A stretch of 64,000 nt of DNA. It comes from Elymus sibiricus. Lineage: Eukaryota > Streptophyta > Magnoliopsida > Poales > Poaceae. How positions within the stretch are numbered: the stretch's first letter is position 1; every line of letters begins with the position of its first letter. Shown piece by piece: positions 44,650-56,089 of this stretch. The DNA lies in NCBI GenBank assembly GCA_039707655.1, contig CM077665.1, forward strand, positions 441,501,531 through 441,565,530, given 5' to 3'. The position numbers and the translations under genes are program-made. The notes under the pieces are model-generated. The model was given only the letters and a program-made list of their open reading frames with translations. It made no database searches and was not told where the DNA came from.

Positions 44650-46820
44650 TGTAGGAGATATGCCCTAGAGGCAATAATAAATGTTATTGATTATCTCCCT
44701 GTTCATAATTATGTTTATGTTCCATGCTATAACTGCTATGGTTCTCGAGTCTACAATAACCACGAGGCTCGAAGGAAGACTCATATGCACGTGTGGAATA
44801 ATAAACGGTAAAATGAATTCCTAGTCTGGCCTCTAAGACTGGCTCAAGTATTGCATGATGATCCTGTTTTCGTGATCATGGGCATGGCTATGCCGGCAAT
44901 TTTGTGGGCACAATGTTAGAAGAACATTTGTGTTGAATCGACCCGAATTGATGTTATGCTATGAGATACATTCGTCACAAGTTAATGGTTAATTACACAG
45001 AGATGGTTAACGTTTGCATGATTCCTTAGACCATGAGAGTATCGAGTTTCTTCATGCTTGCTTCATGAACTTTGGGGTTTGTTAAACGTCATCTGTAAAT
45101 GGGTGGCTATTACGGCGGCTTACGGGTTCATGGAAAAGTATGTCAAGTAACTCGATAGCTCAAGATTGGGATTTGCTCCTCCGACGATGGAGAGATATCT
45201 CTGGGCCCTCTCGGTGTTACGGTATCCATCATCGTCTGGCCAGACACTTTGTGATTTGATCACGGGGATGCCGGAACACGGGAACGAGAAAAGAGAACAA
45301 TACCGGTAACGAGGTAACTGGCATAGTGGACAAGTTGTTGATCCACGGGGATGCCAACATGTCTCACCTCGGGTATTTGTAACATATCGCGAAGCAACAG
45401 GAATAGCACACGGCAACTGGAGGTTCACTCGAATATTCATTCGTGTGGGTATAGGGGTCAATATGGGTGTCCACGGCTCCGATGTTGATCATTGATCGGA
45501 AGGGGTTCCGGGACATGTCTATGCTTCACCGAACCTATAGGGTCACACGCTTAAGGGTCATCTATCTGTTGAATACTAGACAGGGAGTCTGAGAGAAAAT
45601 CACCGAAAAAGTTTCGGACACCGGAAAAGTTTCGGACAGCGGAAAAGTTCCGCAGAGAGAACACCGGAACAGTTTCGGTAAAACTAAAAAGTTGTTTCAG
45701 GGGATACCATTAAGTCAAATTGGTTTCGGCACATGCCTGATAATTCTTGAAGGGTGCCAGAATCATTCTGGAAACTTCTGGGAATTTTCCGGAAGAAAAA
45801 CCGGAAATGTTCTGGAGCTGCCGGAACCGCTTCGGATGCTTTTCGCAGATGAAAATCACTAATCCGGAATTGTCCCAGATCGCATTGAAAATTATTTTAG
45901 TGGGTACTGGAAATGTTCTAAGCCCACATAAATATTTTCAGTTCGACCGGACGCTGAAAAATGTCGTCGTGAATAGTGAAAGTGCTTTTTGGGATATTTA
46001 TGGAAAAGTCACCTTTTGGGATATTTTCCCAAAAGGTTTCTAGAAGGCTTGGGGGCTAAGAAACCCTACCCCTTGGATTTCCTATAAATAGAGGTGGAGG
46101 GGCTGCCTCCACACTCACTCCTTCTCACATACAAGTGCCATGACATTTCTGGCTTCTCTCTCCCTCCCAGCGAAATAGTTTCGTAGAGCCGAAAGGTTGT
46201 CTGGGTTCCGGTGGGAACTAGTTCTGGACGGCGAAGCCCTGCCGGATAGATGACACCGTATGTGTGCAACTCTGTAGAGAGATCATAGTTTCGGTCTTAG
46301 TTCGAGAGTGACTCCCGAAGGGCTGTCCGAGTTACTGTCCGTGTTTCGGGGGTCCTCCCGAAGGGCTGTCCGAGTGACCCGCCCGAAGGGCTGTCAGTGA
46401 GGCCTCCCGGAGGGCTGTCCGAGGATCCGTCCGGTGGGACTATCCGAAGGACTGTCCAGAGGACTCCCGGAGGGCTGTCCGAGGATCCGTCCGGTGGGAC
46501 TATCCGAGGGACTGTCCAGAGGCCTCCCGAAGGGCTGTCCGAGGATCCGTCCGGTGGGACTATCCGAGGGACTGTCCTGAGGCCTCCCGAAGGGCTGCCC
46601 GAAGATCCGTCCGGTGAGCTAACGAGGGAGTACATCCTCGCGGTTGGGAGGTTGTAAAATCCTAGCTGCGGGGATCTGCACCGCCGATCGTCATCGACTC
46701 TACTTCCACTGCGCTACGAGTCGGTAACGAAAAAGATCAAACCTTGTATGCAGTCTCCATAGTGATCCTGGGCTGGTACGTAGGTCGGAAATTTTTTGTT
46801 TTCTGCTGCGTTACCCTACA
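44650..46820 (+). repeat. Solo LTR of a BARE/WIS/Angela-like Copia element
   Basis: 2171 bp starting TGTAGGAGATATGCCCTAGA and ending GTTACCCTACA, with a perfect 5-bp TSD GAGGG (44645-44649 and 46821-46825). No internal domain is present, so it arose by recombination between two LTRs of one element. TATAAATA at 46083-46090 is the likely promoter. It lies inside the outer Copia LTR. Confidence 0.9.
46316..46618. repeat. 60-bp minisatellite inside the solo LTR
   Basis: From 46401 a unit of exactly 60 bp (CTCCCGGAGGGCTGTCC ... GGATCCGTCCGGTGGGAC ... GACTGTCC) repeats about 3.6 times, itself made of three ~20-bp sub-units. Degenerate copies extend back to 46316. It lies downstream of the TATA, in the transcribed leader, and makes both strands appear open. 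Confidence 0.9.
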
Positions 46821-47401
46821 GAGGGCAGTTACACAACTCGGTGAGACCGATTCACAATTCTCGGAAATTCCGATTCTTGTAAATGAGGTAACAGGAAGTT
46901 GGTCACTGAAGCTCGGTTGCACCGATAAGAAACTTGGTAGTACCGAGAGGTAGGTTTTGGCTAGGGTTTCTGTCTAGGGTTTCGACTCGGTGTAGCCGAT
47001 TGGATATTGTTGGTGGCACCGATTTTGAGTGGTAGGGTCTAAGACATAATATTTGTGGGAGAGCTTGTGAGTGTTTTTGGTGGCTAACACTTGATCATTT
47101 TGAGCATTTCATTCACCATTATTACCTCACCCCATTTTGATAGTATTGGCTTTCCTATGGACTCAAAGTGATTTCTCACAAAGTAAAATGTAGAGTCTTC
47201 ATGCTTGTAGCTTGGCCAATCCTATTCCTTGCATCTTGGGGTCTCCTCACAATCCTTTGCCAATCCAACATTGAACTTTTTCCTGAAATATACTTAGTGG
47301 AAACATTTGTCCAATGAAATATATGTTGTTATTAATTACCAAAACCACCTAGGGCGAATTTGGGCTTTCACTGTGTGGATAGAATATTCTTGTGCACATA
47401 C

Positions 47402-48919
47402 ATGATGACCCACAAGTATAGGGGATTAATCGTAGTCCTTTCGATAAGTAAGAGTGTCGAACCCAACAAGGAGCAGAAGGAAATGACAAGCGGTTTTCAG
47501 CAAGGTAGTTTCTACAAGCACTGAAATTGTAGGTAACAGGTAGTTTGATAGCAAGATAATTTGTAACGAGCAAGTAACGATAACGATAAATAAAGTGTAG
47601 CAAGGTAGCCCAATCCTTTTTTGGCAAAGAACAGGCCAAAACGGTCTCTTATAAAAAGCAAATCGTTCTTGAGGGCACACGGGTATTTCATCTTGTCACT
47701 TTCATCATGTTGGTTTGATTCGCGTTCGCTACTTTGATAATTTGATATGTGGGTGGACCAGTGCTTGGGTGCTGTTCTTACTTGAACAAACCACCCACTT
47801 ATGATTAACCCCCTTGCAAGCATCCGCAACTACAAGAAAAGTATTAAGATAAAATCTAACCATAGCATTAAACATTTGGATCCAAATCAGCCCCTTACGA
47901 AATAGCACATAAACTTGGGTTTAAGCTTCTGTCACTCTAGCAACCCATTATGTAATAACTACTCCACAATGCATTCCCTTAGGCCCAAAGATGGTGAAGT
48001 GCCATGTAGTCGACATTCACATGACACCACTAAGGAAATCACAACAAACATATCATCAAAATATCGAACACATATCAAATTCACATGATTACTTGCAACA
48101 TGACTTCTCTCGTGGCCTCAAGAACAAGGGTAACTACTCACAAATAATATTCATGCTCAAGATTAGAGGGGTATTAAATGGCATAATGGATCTGAACATA
48201 TAATCTTCCACCAAATAAACCATATAGTAATCAACTACAAGATGTAATCAACACTACTAGTCAACCACAGGTACCAATCTGAGGTTCCGGTACAAAGATT
48301 GAACACAAGAGATGAACTAGGATTTGAGAGGAGATGGTGCTGTTGAAGATGTTGATGAAGATTGGCCTCCCAAATATGAAAGGGTTGTTGGTGATGACGA
48401 TGGCTTCGATTTCCCCCTCCGGGAGGGAAGTTCCCCCGACGGAATCGCTCCGCCGGAGGGCAAAAGTGCTCCTGGCCAAGTTCCGCCTTGAGACGGCGGC
48501 GTTCCGTCCAGAAAGTCCTCCCTTCATTTTTTATAGGTCAAAAGACCTTTTGTACCAGAAGATGGGCACCGGAGGTGGGCTGGGCTGACCACAACCCACC
48601 CGGGCGCGCCTGGGGGGCATGGCGCGCCCTGCTGTCTTGTGGTCACCAGGTGGCCCGCCTCCGGTAGTTATTTGCTCCAGTATTTTTTATATATTCCAAA
48701 ATAATTCCCCATGAAGTTTCAGCTTATTTGGAGATGTGCGAATAGGTGTCTCTGATATGCTTTTTCAGGTCCAGAATTCCAGCTGTCGGCATCCTCCCTC
48801 TTTGTGTAAACCTTGCATATTATGAGAGAAAAGGCATTAGAATGACTCCATAAAGCATTATTATGCATGAAAACATTATAAATATCAGTAGGAAATCATG
48901 ATGCAAAATGGACGTATCA
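47402..48919 (-). repeat. 3' LTR of WHAM-like element
   Basis: 1518 bp, TGATGACCCACAAG to GACGTATCA. On the minus strand a GGGCGCGCC/GGCGCGCCC hairpin (48602-48629) lies about 70 bp before a TATAAAAAA box (48535-48527). Confidence 0.9.
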
Positions 48920-50516
48920 ATTCCCCCAAGCTTAGACCTCGCTTGTCCTCAAGCGAAAGTCGATATCGAAAAACATGTCCACATGGTTTGAGAGAGAGGT
49001 TTCGATAAAAACAAAATACGGACATAGTAGCATCATGCTTATTATCATAGCAGCAACAAACATTATCATAGAACTTATTCATAGAACTTTTATTATATAA
49101 CTTCATCATATAACTTCTCATGAACACGTAACAATTCATCACAACACAGAAGTATAAAGCATAAACCTTATTGAAAACCAACAAACTATGTTCTCAGTCA
49201 ACTTTGCAATTACAATTCATCATATTTTCAGGAAGGGTCTCGTGTCGGAGCATTTTGGCAAGTCCACATACTCAACCATCATTTAATCTTCTATGATTGC
49301 TAACACTCACAGCATACCCATGAGCAAAAAGTTTCAACCAAACACATAGAAAGATAGCGGCTTATAGTTTAGCCTCCCAACATATTCACATCAAGGGTGA
49401 TTTCAACAATAATAACTCATGCTCACTCATATCCAACTGGATATATGTGCCTAGATCTTTCCTCACCACATGATGCTTGCAAAAAGAAAAAGTAAAAAGG
49501 AATAGAGAAGAATACTTTGACTCTTGCATAAAAGTAAATACATAAAAGTAAAAGATAGGCCCTTTGCAGAGGGAAGCAGAGTTTGTTATGCGCTTTTTGG
49601 TTTGTATGCCAAATCCCTTAATGCAAAAGAACATCACATTATATTGCCCCTTATGATAGCAACCTTTATTATGCAGTTCGTCGCTTTTATTACTTTGCTA
49701 TCACAAGTTCGTAGAATGCTCAATTTTCTCTTACACTAATTGATCAAACACGTTTAGAAGAAATTTTTATTGCCTTAGTGCACCGATGACAACTTACTTG
49801 AAGGATCTTACTCAATCCATAGGTAGGTATGGTGGACTCTCAAAACATGAGTTTTGGTTTAGTGGTTTTGGATGCACAAGTAGTATCTCTACTTAGTGCG
49901 GAATTTTTGGCTAGAAAAGATATTAAGCAAGCACCACATGTTGAAGTATCTACGACAATATAACTTCTATGTGAATATGAACAAACATAAATCATTACGT
50001 TGCCTTCCTTGTCCAACGTCAACCATTTTGGCATATAATATTTAATGGGGGCTCACAATCATAAAAGATGTCCAAGATAGTGTATTTGCATGTGAATCTT
50101 CTCTTCCCTTATTAATTCTTTCATGAATTGCATCATTGACCAATGCTATGTTTGTCAATCTCCAATAAATTTTACTACTTATACTTTTCCTTATGTGATG
50201 TCATTGCTTATCATAAGATTAGCATATGATCATTTTCATTTATTTCCTTTTATTTTGATTCCATCAGGAAAGTAGAGAAGCAAAAGCTCAAACTAAACTT
50301 TATTATATAACTCTCACTCGATTACATAGATAGATAGATCAAGAAACTAGCACTCGAAAATAGATCATACTAAAATTTTATTCAACTAAATCACAAAATA
50401 GCTAAGGATCGAAATAAAATTGGTAAAGGTAAAGGTAATAAAAGTGATGGTGATACGATACCGGGGCATCTCCCCCAAGCTTGGCACAAGCCAAGGGGAG
50501 TGCCCATACCGTGTAC
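48920..50516 (-). other. Non-coding 3' region of WHAM-like element
   Basis: No ORF with recognisable similarity. The left edge has a PPT (minus strand GCTTGGGGGAAT), and a second PPT-like GCTTGGGGGAGA occurs at about 50470-50482 just downstream of the post-pol ORF. The remainder is AT-rich. Confidence 0.7.
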
Positions 50517-50930
50517 TCAAGTCTCCTTTGGTGGTGAAGATGATGAAGGTGGTGGTGATGAGGTAGCCTTCTTCTGCAGCTTATATTTGAGCATAAAATT
50601 TTCCTCCCTTAGATCCTCGTTCTCTAACTCGAGCTTTAATATCTTTTTACATAGTGCCACCTTGCTCTCCTGCAGAAAACGAGGTGGAATAAATTGAACC
50701 TTAGGTTTGTATCCTTGAGGGAGGCTTGACTTCTTGAATTCCACATGCATGTCTCCAGGCTGAGGTAGTGGATCATCCTCTTCCTCAGAGCTATCATCCT
50801 TTGTTTCTTTCATGTTGGCGTCTTCCTCCTCATCCATGGTCCATCCATAATGATCCACCTCTCCATAGACCTTAGGGTTTGCAATATAGTCAGCAACATA
50901 TCTCTCCCCCTCTGAATCTTGAGACGACAT
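50517..50930 (-). CDS. Post-pol ('env-position') ORF of WHAM-like element
   Basis: 137 codons from an ATG at 50930 (MSSQDSEGERYVADYIANP); the frame is open for another 54 codons upstream, but these overlap a TATA box so I prefer the inner ATG. The protein is acidic (EDANMKETKDDSSEEEDD) with a C-terminal coiled coil (LCKKILKLELENEDLREE) and a Ser/Pro tail. No signal peptide or membrane span is seen, so it is not an evident envelope protein. It lies after integrase in the position where Athila elements carry a third ORF. Confidence 0.55.
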   Translation of the reverse strand: MSSQDSEGERYVADYIANPKVYGEVDHYGWTMDEEEDANMKETKDDSSEEEDDPLPQPGDMHVEFKKSSLPQGYKPKVQFIPPRFLQESKVALCKKILKLELENEDLREENFMLKYKLQKKATSSPPPSSSSPPKET

Positions 50931-51010
50931 AATTTCAGACCTGTCAGGAAAACAACACGAAACAAGAACAAGGGATTTTTCTGCGATGCGGTGGTCAAAA
51001 CAATCGGGGG

Positions 51011-51126
51011 TATATATAAAAAGTTTTTTTATCTTGGAAGAATATGGAAGGAAAACGGAGTCGGGAAGGTGCCCAAGGGGGGCACAACCCACCAGGACGC
51101 GCTAGGGAGGGCAGGCGCGCCCTGGT
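51011..51126 (-). promoter_or_regulatory. LTR-like promoter module upstream of post-pol ORF
   Basis: On the minus strand, a GC hairpin (arms ACCAGGGCGCGCC, 51126-51114, and 51103-51091) is followed about 70 bp later by TATATATA (51018-51011), about 80 bp before the ATG at 50930. The element's LTR has the same order and spacing, and flanking sequence (51120-51220) resembles the LTR. I infer a separate promoter for the post-pol ORF. Confidence 0.5.
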
Positions 51127-51312
51127 GTATCGTGCTCACCTCGGTTGCTTTCTTGTTTATTTCTTATTTTCCTAATTTTTGTAATATTCCAAAACTAACA
51201 GAAAATATTTTTGCTGATTTTTTGGAGTCCGTTTACTTATCGTATCACGTACCTCCTCTTTTTCAAGATTCTGGAGTGTTCCGGAAGGTTTCTTTTATGT
51301 GTTCCTCTGGTG

Positions 51313-52455
51313 TCATGGTTTGGATAATATTGCTTTCAACATTAATAGGCGTACCTGAGATGTAGTGTTTAATTCTTTGTCCATTGACCACCTTCGGGTT
51401 AGTACCTTCGGCATTATTAATCTTGATAGCTCCAGAGCGATAAACCTCTTCGATAACATATGGTCCTTCCCATTTGGAAAGAAGTTTTCCTGCAAAAATC
51501 TAAAACGAGAGTTGTACAAAAGAACATATTCTCCAACTTTGAATTCCTGCTTTTGGATTCTTTTGTCATGCCATCTTTTAACTTTTTCTTTGAATAGTTT
51601 GGCATTTTCATAAGCTTGTGTTCTCCATTCATCTAGTGAGCTAATATCAAATAACCTCTTTTCACCGGCAAGTTTGAAATCATAATTGAGTTCTTTAATT
51701 GCCCAGAATGCTTTATCTTCTAACTCTAGAGGCAAATGACAAGCCTTACCATATACCATTTTGTATGGAGACATACCCATAGGGTTTTTATTAGCTGTTC
51801 TATAGGCCCTAAGTGCATCATCTAGTTTCTTAGACCAATTCTTTCGGGACTTATTGATAGTTTTTTGTAATATTAATTTTATTTTTCTATTGCTAAGTTA
51901 AACTTGACCACTAGATTGAGGATGATAGGGTGATGCAATTCTATGGTTAACATCATATTTAGCAAGCATTTTACGGAAAGCACCATGAATAAAGTGTGAA
52001 CCACCATCAGTCATTAAATATCTAGGGTCTCCAAACCTCGGGAAAATAACTTCTTTAAGCATTTTAATGGAGGTGTTATGATCAACACTACTAGTTGGAA
52101 TCGCTTCTACCCACTTAGTAACATAATCAACATCAACCAAAATATGAGTATACCCATTGGAGGAAGGAAATGGTCCCATATAGTCAAAACCCCAAATATC
52201 AAATGGTTCAACAACAAGTGAATAATTCATAGGCATTTCCTAATGCTTACCGATATTACCAATTCTTTGACATTCATCACAAGACAAGACAAACTTATGG
52301 GCATCCTTGAAGAGAGTAGGCAAATATAAACCAGATTGCAATACCATATGAGCAATTCTATCTCCCGCATGATGTCCTCCATAGGCTTCGGAATGACATT
52401 TCCGTGGGATTTGTTCCTGTTCATGCTTAGGTACACAACGTCTAATAATATCATC
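51313..52455 (-). pseudogene. Integrase of WHAM-like element
   Basis: A zinc region with CDECQR near 52270 is followed by TAG at about 52237-52239, then the rve core (52236-51898): D in WGFDYMGPF and D in LMTDGGSHF, 35 residues before a TAA that takes the place of the catalytic Glu after SSGQV (51898-51900). The C-terminal part (51780-51313) has MSPYKMVYGKACHLPLELE and an altered end. Loss of the third catalytic residue together with truncation makes this integrase inactive. Confidence 0.88.
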
Positions 52456-52627
52456 TACCCCTTATTTATAAAGATGTGGGCCGGGTCATCCCAAAAGTAA
52501 TGTCTTAAATCATAAAAGATTTTTTCTTTTGTTGGTATGTGAAACTAGGTGGTATATATTTAGCAACAATGTAGTTAGCATAATCAGCATACCAAGGAAT
52601 GTTTTGATAAACATTTATTGTAGCTAA

Positions 52628-54159
52628 CTATTCATCAGGAAAACTATTATCAATAGGTAGTGGGTCATCAAGAATATTTTCTAACCTAGACAAGTTATCA
52701 GCTACGGGGTTCTCAGCTCCTTTCCTATCAGTGATATGTAAATCAAATTCTTGAAGCAAGAGAACCCACCTAATGAGTCTAGGTTTAGCATCCTTCTTTA
52801 CCATAACATATTTTATAGCAGCATGGTCGGTGTGAACAATAACTTTGGAATCAATAATGTAAGATCTGAATTTATCACAGGCAAACACAACTGCTAAAAA
52901 TTCCTTTTCAGTAGTAGCATAGTTTCGTTGGGCACTGTCTAGAGTTTTGCTAGCATAATGGATAACATTTAATTTCTTATCAACTCTTTGTCCTAGAACA
53001 GCACCAACAGCATAATCACTAGCATCACACATAATTTCAAAAGGCAAGTTCCAATCAGGTGGTTGAACGATAGGTGCAGAAGTTAAGGCTTTCTTGAGTG
53101 TTTCAAAGGCTTCTACACAATCATCATGAAAAACAAATGGGATATCCTTTTGTAAAAGATTAGTAAGAGGCTTAGAAATCTTAGAGAAGTCTTTAATAAA
53201 CCTCCTATAGAAACCAGCATGACCAAGGAAACTCTGAATACCTTTAATATCTTTAGGACACGACATTTTCTCAATTGCATCAACTTTAGCTTTATCCACC
53301 TCAGTGCCTCGTTCAGATATTTTATGCCCCGAGACAATACCTCCATTGACCATAAAGTGGAACTTCTCCCAATTCAAGAGGAGATTAGTTTGTTCACATC
53401 TCTGCAAAACTCGATCAAGGTTGCTTAAGCAATCATCAAAAGAAGTTCCGTAAACGGAAAAATCATCCATGAAAACCTCCACAATCTTTTCACAAAAATC
53501 AGAGAATATAGTAGTCAGACATCTTTGAAAGGTAGCAGGTGCATTGCATAAACCAAAAGGCACACATCTATAAGCATAGGTTCCAAAAGGACAAGTAAAG
53601 GTGGTTTTCTCTTGATCAGGTTGTGATACAGGTATTTGAGAGAAACCAGAATACAAAAGTGTGTGTGCTTAGATAATCTTTCTAGCATTTGGTCAATGAA
53701 AGCCAGAGGGTAATGATCTTTTTTAGTAGCTTTATTTAATTTTCTAAAATCAATTACCATTCTATAGCCACTGACAATTCTCTGTGGGATAAGTTCATTT
53801 TTATCATTAGGAACAACAGTAATACCTCCCTTCTTAGGGACACAATGAACGGGACTTACCCATCTACTATCAGTTATGGGATAGATTATACCTTCTTTTA
53901 GAAGCTTTAATATTTTAGTTCTTACCACCTCTTTCATCTTAGGATTCAATCGTCGTTGGTGATCAACAACGGGTTTAGCATCAGGTTCCATATTGATCTT
54001 GTGCTGACAGAGAGTGAGACTAATGCCCATAAGATCATCATGAGTATATCCAATAGCAGCCCGATGCTTCCTTGGAATTTTTAATAATAATTCTTCTTCA
54101 TGTTCTGAAAGGTTAGCACTAATAATAACAGGATATATCTTTTTCTCATCAAGATAAGC
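52628..54159 (-). pseudogene. Reverse transcriptase and RNase H of WHAM-like element
   Basis: The N-terminal RT part lies at 54030-53660 (GYRMVIDFRKLNKATKKDHYPL) and the rest is open at 53656-52628 ([11 protein letters not shown], catalytic [10 protein letters not shown], then RNase H with [16 protein letters not shown] and [16 protein letters not shown]). Between them the usual FLDGYSG block is incomplete: about 11 bp seem lost near 53657-53670, removing the first catalytic Asp and shifting the frame. A TAA at 54160 separates it from protease. The frame stops at 52628, before the integrase zinc region. Confidence 0.88.
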
Positions 54160-55074
54160 TTACTTCAAGGTGGCAGGCAATTGTTTTAATTCAAACACAG
54201 GATCACCTTTAGGTGGAGGAGGACCTCCTAGAGTTTCAATTGGCAAATTGTGTTTTAGGAGAGGTTGTTGTTCAAAGAAAATTTTATCTATTTCATTTGT
54301 TTCATGCAAGTGCATATCATTTTCATGGTCAAGCAAATATTGTTCTAGTGGATCAGTAGGAGGTACGTCAATAGAAGCAAGACAAATTATTTCATCCTTA
54401 CTAGATAATTCTTTATTACGTGGTTGTCTACTAAACTTGGAAAAGTTAATCTCATGAGACACACCACCAAAACTAACACCGACAATTTGTTTTTGACAAT
54501 CTATCTTAGCATTAACGGTGTTCAAGAAAGGTCTACCAAAGATAATGGGACAAAAGTCATCTTGTGGGGAACCAAGAACTAGAAAATCAGTAGGATATTT
54601 TATTTTCCCACACAAGACTTCAACATATCTAACAATCCTAAGTGGTGTGATGGTGTCTTTGTTAGCAAGTTTAATACTAACATCAATGTCTTCTATTTCG
54701 GCGGGTGCTATATCATTCATAATTTCTTGGTATAAGGTAAAAGGAATAGCACTCACACTAGCACCCATATCACATAAACCATTATAGCAATGATCTCCTA
54801 TTTTAACTGAGACAACAGGCATGCTAACTATGGGTCTATGTTTATCTTTTTCATCGGGTTTGGCAATTCTAGCAGCTTCATCCCAGAAGTAAATAACATG
54901 CCCATCAATATTTTCTACCAAGAGATCTTTAACCATAGCAACACTAGGTTCTACTTTAATTTGTTCAGAGGGCTTAGGTGCTTTAATATTACTTTTGTGA
55001 ACCACAGTTGATACCTTAGCATGTTCCTTTATCCTAACAAGGAAATGTGGTTTTTCAATATAAGCAGTAGGCAC
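54160..55074 (-). CDS. Aspartic protease region of WHAM-like element
   Basis: 304 codons open. The active-site segment is CDMGASVSAIPFTLY with Asp in a D-M-G context, and FGRPFLNTVNAKIDCQK marks the fold's C-terminal part. The same frame continues upstream to 55125, where a TAA separates it from gag. It ends with KQLPATLK and a premature TAA (54160-54162) in place of an expected Tyr codon, so RT would not be translated from this copy. Confidence 0.8.
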   Translation of the reverse strand: MPTAYIEKPHFLVRIKEHAKVSTVVHKSNIKAPKPSEQIKVEPSVAMVKDLLVENIDGHVIYFWDEAARIAKPDEKDKHRPIVSMPVVSVKIGDHCYNGLCDMGASVSAIPFTLYQEIMNDIAPAEIEDIDVSIKLANKDTITPLRIVRYVEVLCGKIKYPTDFLVLGSPQDDFCPIIFGRPFLNTVNAKIDCQKQIVGVSFGGVSHEINFSKFSRQPRNKELSSKDEIICLASIDVPPTDPLEQYLLDHENDMHLHETNEIDKIFFEQQPLLKHNLPIETLGGPPPPKGDPVFELKQLPATLK

Positions 55075-55125
55075 AACTGGATCAACATTGTAAATGATAG
55101 TTTCATCTTTAGCTTTTACCGGTTT

Positions 55126-55998
55126 TTAATTTTCTTCTTTAATAGGGGGATGATATTTAAACCACTTCTCCTTAGGGAGGTCAACACGAGTAGCAAATGA
55201 TTCACAGAAAGAGGCTACTATCTCAGAGTCAAGTCCATACTTAGTGCTAAACTTGTGAAAAGCATCGGTATTCATAAAAGATTTAACACGCTCAAACTTA
55301 AGCTTAATACCTGACTCATTACCTTCGTCGAGTTCCCAATCTCCAGAGTTGCATTTAATTCTTTCTAAGAGATCCCACTTGAATTCAATAATCTTCTTCA
55401 TAAAAGAACATGTACAATAAGTATCGAGCATACATCGATCATTATGAGAAAGCCGATCATAAAAATTCTGAATAATAATTTCTCTCGAGAGCTCAAGATT
55501 GGGGCATGAATATAACATTGACTTAAGCCCCCCCACCCAAGCTAGAGCAATGATTTCTCCTTCACGAGGCCAAAAATTATATATATAATTCCAATCACGA
55601 TGAACTAGATGCATAGGATAAAACTTTTGGTGGAATTCTAATTGCAATCGATTCCAGTTCCATGATCCAATATCATCACATAGCCTATACCATGTCAATG
55701 ATTTTCCCTTCAAAGATAAAGGGAAAACCTTCTTCTTAACTTCATCTTCGGGTAAACCTGCAAGCTTAAATAATCCACAAATTTCATCCACATGTATTAG
55801 GTGCATATCAGGATGTTCAGTTCCGTCTCCTGCATAAGGATTAGCTAGCAGTTGATCTACCATACCCGAAGGAATTTCATAACCAATATTTTCAGTAGGT
55901 GCAGTAGGTTGAGGGGCAAATAATTGTGGTTCCGGTCGAGGTGAAGATACCCCGAACAAACCCCTCAAAGGATTGTTTCCCATAGTAGCAAGTGACAA
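55126..55998 (-). CDS. Gag of WHAM-like element
   Basis: 290 codons from an ATG about 65 bp after the PBS (MSLATMGNNPLRGLFG). The retrotransposon gag domain is recognisable by FPLSLKGKSLTWYRLCDD and EFHQKFYP. A TAA at 55126-55128 ends it; the frame continues into protease, so a single gag-protease polyprotein is likely in intact copies. No CCHC knuckle is seen. Confidence 0.85.
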   Translation of the reverse strand: MSLATMGNNPLRGLFGVSSPRPEPQLFAPQPTAPTENIGYEIPSGMVDQLLANPYAGDGTEHPDMHLIHVDEICGLFKLAGLPEDEVKKKVFPLSLKGKSLTWYRLCDDIGSWNWNRLQLEFHQKFYPMHLVHRDWNYIYNFWPREGEIIALAWVGGLKSMLYSCPNLELSREIIIQNFYDRLSHNDRCMLDTYCTCSFMKKIIEFKWDLLERIKCNSGDWELDEGNESGIKLKFERVKSFMNTDAFHKFSTKYGLDSEIVASFCESFATRVDLPKEKWFKYHPPIKEEN

Positions 55999-56060
55999 TA
56001 AATTTCAGCACGTAGTATAAATTTTTCCTTACCGATTTCCACTTACCAAGAGCGCTTCGC

Positions 56061-56078
56061 TCCCCGGCAACGGCGCCA
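56061..56078 (-). promoter_or_regulatory. PBS of WHAM-like element (tRNA-Asp type)
   Basis: TGGCGCCGTTGCCGGGGA on the minus strand, complementary to the 3' end of plant tRNA-Asp, typical of Athila-type elements, 11 bp from the LTR at 56090. Confidence 0.9.
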
Positions 56079-56089
56079 GAAAAGAGCCT

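Larger units (their letters stand above)
18269..47369 (-). mobile_element. Outer Ty1/Copia element (Maximus/SIRE-like), pol-less, heavily nested
   Basis: A minus-strand Copia element. Its 5' LTR is 34607-47369 (interrupted twice), its PBS is at 34593-34604, and its gag is split by the CACTA element into 33924-34553 and 19435-20985. Sequence homologous to the post-pol region of the inner Copia follows directly after gag. No protease, integrase, RT or RNase H lies between them, so it is a non-autonomous derivative. The 3' LTR is beyond the Tat insertion, outside the window. It hosts the CACTA, inner Copia, solo LTR and Tat insertions, so it is older than all of them. Confidence 0.85.
34607..47369 (-). 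repeat. 5' LTR of outer Copia, split into three pieces
   Basis: Pieces 34607-34930, 44006-44649 and 46826-47369 add up to about 1.51 kb, matching the 1.53-kb LTRs of the inner Copia in reverse orientation. It starts TGAAAGCCC on the minus strand (47369) and ends CCCTACA (34607). The gaps are the inner Copia and a solo LTR, each with perfect TSDs. Its U3 part has the same TCGGT...ACCGA palindromes (about 44532-44640, 46841-47030) and a TATATATA near 44481-44490. Confidence 0.85.

Noticed and set aside
46297..46657. ORFs on both strands over the 60-bp repeat
   Set aside because: A 60-bp unit keeps frames open by chance; the region is a solo LTR.
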